Below, in pieces: positions 12,502-15,774 of a stretch of 15,774 nt of DNA. Source of the stretch: Desulfovibrionaceae bacterium UBA930 (lineage in GTDB: Bacteria > Desulfobacterota > Desulfovibrionia > Desulfovibrionales > Desulfovibrionaceae). How positions within the stretch are numbered: position 1 is the first letter of the stretch; the number at the start of each line of letters is the position of its first letter. Below the pieces are notes generated by a model. That model was not told where the DNA came from, made no database searches, and saw only the letters and a list, made by a program, of their open reading frames with translations. The stretch covers positions 1 to 15,774 of the forward strand of contig DBDO01000110.1 in NCBI GenBank assembly GCA_002293605.1, in the 5' to 3' direction. The translations under genes and the position numbers were made by a program.

Positions 12502-12756
12502 ATGGGAGGAGGCGGGAAAAAGAAAACCCCCAAAGTCGATCCACTTACCATTCCGGCAGCGGCCACCCCGGCACCTCCACCGGAGCCATCCGCCCAAGCG
12601 CCCACAGTCGGCGGCGGGGAGGAAGGCACACTTCGCCATAAGGACCGTGAGGCCAAAAAGCGCGGCACATCAGCCCTGCGCATTGACCTGAATATGAACG
12701 CCCCCGGCGCACAGACGCCTGGAGGCGGGGGAGGGCTGAACGTCCCGAGGGGATAG
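12502..12756 (+). CDS. Small virion protein resembling T7 gp7.3 / gp6.7
   Basis: 84 residues; ATG 12502 with GGAGG in the end of the previous gene. Composition is low-complexity: GGGGKKK at the start, a Pro/Ala stretch (AAATPAPPPEPSAQAPT), then a basic patch DREAKKRGTSALRIDLNMNAP and a C-terminal GGGGGLNVPRG. T7 gp7.3 has a similar basic start, an 'ARAGGKKSLSVA' patch and ends SSGGGINI; gp6.7-type proteins of related phages share the 'SLRI...LN' and 'GG-LN-P' signature. In T7 gp7.3 is a virion protein needed for adsorption or ejection. The place just before the connector gene fits. Identity rests on short motifs only. Confidence 0.65.
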   Translation: MGGGGKKKTPKVDPLTIPAAATPAPPPEPSAQAPTVGGGEEGTLRHKDREAKKRGTSALRIDLNMNAPGAQTPGGGGGLNVPRG

Positions 12757-12777
12757 AGCCGCCAGATAACACAAAAC

Positions 12778-12793
12778 AAGGGGGTTCCCTATA
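12778..12793 (+). promoter_or_regulatory. Shine-Dalgarno and apparent ATA start of the portal gene
   Basis: AAGGGGG (12778-12784) stands 6 bases before ATA (12791-12793). The portal frame is closed upstream by TAA at 12767-12769, and no ATG, GTG, TTG or CTG occurs between that stop and codon 47, which already lies in conserved portal sequence. ATA is the only near-cognate codon placed correctly and aligns with the T7 gp8 initiator Met. Confidence 0.6.
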
Positions 12794-14509
12794 GCAGTCA
12801 AAAAAAACTCACCCTTCGGCGGAGATGCTGAATCCGCCTCCGGGGGGCGCACTACAGCCGCAAGCCGCTACGAAGCACTTGCAACACAACGCTCCTCCTA
12901 CCTTGACCGCGCACGCAACTGCGGCAAGCTGACCCTTCCCGCCCTGTTCCCTGAAGACGATTCCGGGGGCAAGATATCCGACACAGCCTTTAAAACCCCT
13001 TTCCAGGGCATAGGCGCGGAAGGCGTCTCCACCCTAGCCGCCCGCCTTCTGCTCACGCTCTTTCCTCCGAACATGCCGATGTTTCGGATGATGCTTAACG
13101 ATGCCGAACTGCAAGACGCCCGAGAATCTGCGCAAGACCTGGAAATGGCCAAGAAGCAGAAGGCCTGGGAAACGGAAGTCCAGACGGCCCTCTCCAAGTA
13201 TGAGCGGGTCGTCCAGGCGGAAGTCGAAGCCTGCGGCGACAGGCCGTCCATACACGAGGCCTTGCTGCATCTCCTCATTGCAGGAAACGTCTTGCTGTTT
13301 GACGGTAAAGAGGCGGGCCAGGGCGTGCGCATCTTTCCCCTCTCCCGATATGTCGTCCACCGCGACCCTATGGGAACATGGACGGAACTTGTCATTCACG
13401 AAAAGGTTTCCCTGTCGGCGCTGCCGGAAGAGATGCAGCAACGGGTTCTTGCGACAATGCAGAAGGAAAGCGGCAGAGGAGGTGAAGAAACATCCCCGAA
13501 TGACGAAAGCTATCTTGACCTCTATACCCATGCCCGGAGGAAGAAAGGAAAATACTATTCTTACCAGGAGGTAGGCGGCCTTGTCATTGAAGGCACGGAA
13601 GGCGAATACCCGCTGGACGGCTGCCCCTTCATTCCGCTGCGCATGTATTGGGTCGCCGGTGAAGACTATGGCCGCAGCTATGTCGAGAATTACCTTGGGG
13701 ATCTCAAGTCCCTGGAAGCATTGACTCAGGCTATTATCGAAGGCTCGGCCATAGCGGCGAAGATTCTGTTCCTGCTCAACGCCAACGGCACCACAAAGGC
13801 CGCAGACCTGGAAAAAGCCCCCAACGGCGGCTTCGTCACCGGCAGCGCGAATGACGTGACGGTCCTTCAGGTACAAAAGGCGTCCGACCTCAGGGTTGCC
13901 TTTGAGACCGTGCAGATGCTCAACAGCCGCCTCGCCAAGGCCTTTCTTCTCATGGACGGCATACGGCGCGATGCCGAGCGCGTCACTGCGGAGGAGTTCC
14001 GGGCAATGGCTACGGAGCTGGAATCCGGTCATGGCGGCATATACTCCATGCTGTCACAGGAGCTACAGCTTCCTCTCATCAAGCGCAGAATCCATAAGCT
14101 GACCAAGGCGGGCAAACTCCCGGCGCTTCCGGCAGGCATGGTCCAGCCTTCCATCATCACCGGCTTTGAAGCCCTCGGCAGGGGGAACGATAAAGCCAGA
14201 CTCACCAACTACCTCAGCACCATAGCGCAGGTGTTCGGTCCCCAGGCCGTGCAGCAGTTCGTCAACATCCCTGATGCAATGGAGCGTCTGGCGGCCTCGG
14301 ACGGCATCAACACCAAAGGCCTCATCAAGTCCCCGGAACAGATCCAGGCCGAAACAGCCCAGGCCCAGGAACAACAAAGCATGGATACCTTCGGCCCGAA
14401 AGCCCTGGATCTTGTCGGCAAGCTGGCGACCTCTTCTGGAGCGGGAGGAGGGGACATGCCGCAACCGCTCCAGCAACAAGCAGCACCTGCCCCGAATATG
14501 ATGGGGTAA
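12791..14509 (+). CDS. Head-to-tail connector / portal protein, T7 gp8-like
   Basis: 572 residues from the apparent ATA start (T7: 536). Twelve copies form the portal ring for DNA packaging and tail attachment. The N-terminal part before the first ATG (13073) is clearly homologous to T7: SRYEALATQRSSYLDRARNCGKLTLPALFP (T7 SVYERLKNDRAPYETRAQNCAQYTIPSLFP), FKTPFQGIGAEGVSTLAARLLLTLFP (T7 YQTPWQAVGARGLNNLASKLMLALFP). Later blocks: LLIAGNVLLF, FPLSRYVVHRDPMG, CPFIPLRMYWVAGEDYGRSYVENYLGDLKSLE, FVTGSANDVTVLQVQKASDL, ERVTAEEFRAMATELESGHGGIYSMLSQELQLPL. The Gln/Gly-rich C-terminus is typical. If ATA is not used, the visible ATG form would miss about 94 conserved residues and probably not function. The 46-residue gene follows after 10 bases. 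Confidence 0.94.
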   Translation: MAVKKNSPFGGDAESASGGRTTAASRYEALATQRSSYLDRARNCGKLTLPALFPEDDSGGKISDTAFKTPFQGIGAEGVSTLAARLLLTLFPPNMPMFRMMLNDAELQDARESAQDLEMAKKQKAWETEVQTALSKYERVVQAEVEACGDRPSIHEALLHLLIAGNVLLFDGKEAGQGVRIFPLSRYVVHRDPMGTWTELVIHEKVSLSALPEEMQQRVLATMQKESGRGGEETSPNDESYLDLYTHARRKKGKYYSYQEVGGLVIEGTEGEYPLDGCPFIPLRMYWVAGEDYGRSYVENYLGDLKSLEALTQAIIEGSAIAAKILFLLNANGTTKAADLEKAPNGGFVTGSANDVTVLQVQKASDLRVAFETVQMLNSRLAKAFLLMDGIRRDAERVTAEEFRAMATELESGHGGIYSMLSQELQLPLIKRRIHKLTKAGKLPALPAGMVQPSIITGFEALGRGNDKARLTNYLSTIAQVFGPQAVQQFVNIPDAMERLAASDGINTKGLIKSPEQIQAETAQAQEQQSMDTFGPKALDLVGKLATSSGAGGGDMPQPLQQQAAPAPNMMG

Positions 14510-14519
14510 AGGAGAAACA

Positions 14520-14660
14520 ATGGATAACAAAAAAGACAACGATGGCGAGGCCGGGGAATCCAAGGTTCAGGATCTCGGCACGCTGACCGTCAATCCGGTA
14601 GTGAAACGTAAACCCAAGAAAACGAAGCTGGAAGACGGCACTGTGAGGGTTGACTACTGA
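14520..14660 (+). CDS. Small charged protein between portal and scaffold (46 aa)
   Basis: Not recognised. ATG 14520 follows AAAGGAG (14508-14513), overlapping the portal stop region. The 46 residues run from an acidic start (MDNKKDNDGEAGESKVQDLG) through TLTVNPVV to a basic patch (KRKPKKTKLEDG) and end VRVDY. Its stop overlaps the scaffold ATG (TGATG at 14658-14662), so it is embedded in the head operon and probably couples translation of the scaffold gene, which lacks a strong Shine-Dalgarno of its own. Confidence 0.7.
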   Translation: MDNKKDNDGEAGESKVQDLGTLTVNPVVKRKPKKTKLEDGTVRVDY

Positions 14661-15517
14661 TGAGCGGCCCAAGCACTACCCCCGAAAATATGCCTTCCGC
14701 CGTGGTTCACCCGACCTCGGTGTCGGAAGACGGCAACAGCGTGGCGCTCGGCTTCACTGAGAATGATCCCCTCGGGCCATCCGCAGCCCAGGATGGCGAA
14801 GGGAAAGAAAAGGAGCTTCTGGCCGGTAAATACAAGAGCACGGAAGAACTGGAACGCGCCTACAGGGAACTGGAAGCCAAGCTTGGCGCTCAGAAAGCAG
14901 GCGAACAGCCGGAGGAAAAAGAGAAGGCCGAAGGGAAGGACTCGGAGGACATCCCCGAATCGGCCAAGGTCGCCGGGCTGGAGAATACCGAAGAAGCCAC
15001 GACCCTGCTCAAGGAAAAGGGGATGGATATTTCGGTATTCACCCGCGAATATGAAAGCACGGGCAGCCTCTCCGAAGAAAGTCTGGACACGCTGGACAAG
15101 GCGGGCATTACCCGCGCTATGGTCCGTGAGTACATTGACGGCCAGCGCGTCCTTGTGGAGAGCCAGGTCCGGCAGGTCAAAGACAGCATTGGCGGCGAAG
15201 CGGAATACCAGAGGCTTATGGCCTGGGCGCAAGTCAGCTTAAGCGACAGGGAAAAGAGCGCCTACGATAAGGTTCTCGCCAGCAACGACATGGAACTTAT
15301 CGTGATGGCCGCGCAAGGCCTCAAGTCCCGCTACACGGCGAGTATGGGGAAAGACCCGGATATCTTTGTGGGCGGCCATGCTCCCAAAGGGAACGATGGC
15401 GCGGAGCGCTTCGCCTCACGCGCACAGATGGTAGAGGCCATGAGGGATACGCGCTACCAGAAAGACCCGGCCTACCGGGCAAAGGTGGAGCGCATGGTCC
15501 TGAACTCCAACATTTAA
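14660..15517 (+). CDS. Capsid assembly scaffolding protein, T7 gp9-like
   Basis: 285 residues (T7 gp9: 307). It acts inside the procapsid to guide shell assembly and leaves before packaging. The protein is acidic, Lys/Glu-rich and helical, with a disordered N-terminus, LAGKYKSTEELERAYRELEAKLG at about 54-76 (the LAGKYKS-EELE-AY-ELE pattern is standard for podovirus scaffolds), a central charged coil, and the C-terminal AMRDTRYQKDPAYRAKVERMVLNSNI, the conserved capsid-binding end (T7-type 'DP-Y..D..YR..V..R...S'). There are no cysteines. The start codon overlaps the previous stop. Position after the portal fits exactly. Confidence 0.93.
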   Translation: MSGPSTTPENMPSAVVHPTSVSEDGNSVALGFTENDPLGPSAAQDGEGKEKELLAGKYKSTEELERAYRELEAKLGAQKAGEQPEEKEKAEGKDSEDIPESAKVAGLENTEEATTLLKEKGMDISVFTREYESTGSLSEESLDTLDKAGITRAMVREYIDGQRVLVESQVRQVKDSIGGEAEYQRLMAWAQVSLSDREKSAYDKVLASNDMELIVMAAQGLKSRYTASMGKDPDIFVGGHAPKGNDGAERFASRAQMVEAMRDTRYQKDPAYRAKVERMVLNSNI

Positions 15518-15532
15518 GGAGGAGGAAGGCGC

Positions 15533-15774
15533 ATGTTCCCCGGAATCCTTGAAGCCGTCACCACCATTGGCGGTCTGGTCATACCCCCGGTTATCGACCT
15601 TGTGCGGAAGAAAATTCTCGGCAGGGACGATGATACCCCGGAGGCCACCCTGGCAACCCTGGCAACAACCAAGCCGGAGGTCATTTCCGACTATGTGAAG
15701 GCCCTTGCCGAGCTGGAACGCTCCCGCACCGCCTATTTTCAGCGGGATGTGCTCGGCAATACCTCGCGGTGGGT
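15533..15774 (+). CDS. N-terminal part of a hypothetical protein, possibly holin-like (cut by window end)
   Basis: ATG 15533 follows AGGAGGAGG, an excellent ribosome binding site, and the frame is open for 80 codons to the window edge. It starts MFPGILEAVTTIGGLVIPPVIDLVRKKILG, a hydrophobic/amphipathic segment, continues with acidic and Thr/Ala-rich sequence containing a tandem LATLAT (two 9-base repeats, 15648-15665), and then ELERSRTAYFQRDVLGNTSRW. This pattern, a short hydrophobic N-terminus, a charged helix and a Trp-led segment at the start of a second hydrophobic part, recalls three-TM phage/GTA holins, but the decisive part is outside the window. It is not the capsid gene expected next in T7 order. 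Confidence 0.6.
   Translation, partial: MFPGILEAVTTIGGLVIPPVIDLVRKKILGRDDDTPEATLATLATTKPEVISDYVKALAELERSRTAYFQRDVLGNTSRW

Noticed and set aside
15648..15665. Tandem 9-base repeat encoding LATLAT
   Set aside because: Only two units in coding sequence; reported in the gene entry but too short to signify a repeat element.
1..15774. CRISPR arrays, insertion sequences, attachment sites, standard tRNA genes
   Set aside because: No spaced direct repeats, transposase motifs, integrase or tRNA cloverleaf seen on either strand.

Overview
The window is a 15.8 kb piece of a T7-like podovirus genome (Autographiviridae-type). Every gene is on the + strand and most are packed with short gaps or start/stop overlaps. 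The backbone follows T7 order: RNA polymerase (gene 1, 3' end only), ssDNA-binding protein (2.5), endonuclease I (3), amidase/lysozyme (3.5), primase-helicase (4), DNA polymerase (5), 5'-3' exonuclease (6), a small virion protein resembling gp7.3, head-tail connector/portal (8) and scaffold (9). The major capsid gene would be expected just past the right edge. Products were recognised by eye from remembered T7 sequences and motifs; no search was run. No host gene is present, so the host cannot be named. The GC-rich, third-position-GC-biased coding and the T7-type genes suggest a Gram-negative host.

Region by region: 1-686 is the RNAP C-terminus. 687-823 is a non-coding gap with a strong hairpin and a putative phage promoter. 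824-2124 holds a BRO/KilA-C antirepressor and two small unknown genes. 2129-3703 is the nucleic-acid metabolism and lysis block (SSB, Holliday resolvase, amidase), closed by an intrinsic terminator. 3807-6067 is an HTH protein and the primase-helicase. 6075-8638 is a DNA polymerase gene split by a group I intron that carries an HNH/endonuclease VII-type gene. 8656-11541 holds a second antirepressor, two small genes, a P-loop kinase, the exonuclease and a DUF5664-type nucleotide hydrolase. 11542-11704 is a second non-coding gap with the second copy of the promoter-like motif. 11705-15774 is the start of the morphogenesis operon.

Most notable: (1) a group I intron whose P1, P2, P3, P4, P5, P7, P7.1, P7.2, P8 and P9 helices can all be drawn, inserted after the first base of the codon for the O-helix tyrosine (T7 Tyr526 equivalent); (2) a terminator-like hairpin over the ribosome binding site of the intron's endonuclease gene; (3) a sharp drop of third-position GC in the exon upstream of the intron, as expected of co-conversion during homing; (4) a portal gene with no ATG/GTG/TTG start, apparently beginning at ATA; (5) an internal ribosome binding site that would give a zinc-finger-less helicase as in T7 gp4A/4B; (6) two antirepressor paralogs sharing a 46-bp near-identical tract but with different second halves of the BRO-N domain; (7) a 16-bp motif with a T3/T7-like CACTRAAG core found in the two largest gaps. 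The antirepressors sit where T7 carries ligase and the 5.x genes, which hints at interplay with lysogeny, although no integrase or repressor is in the window.
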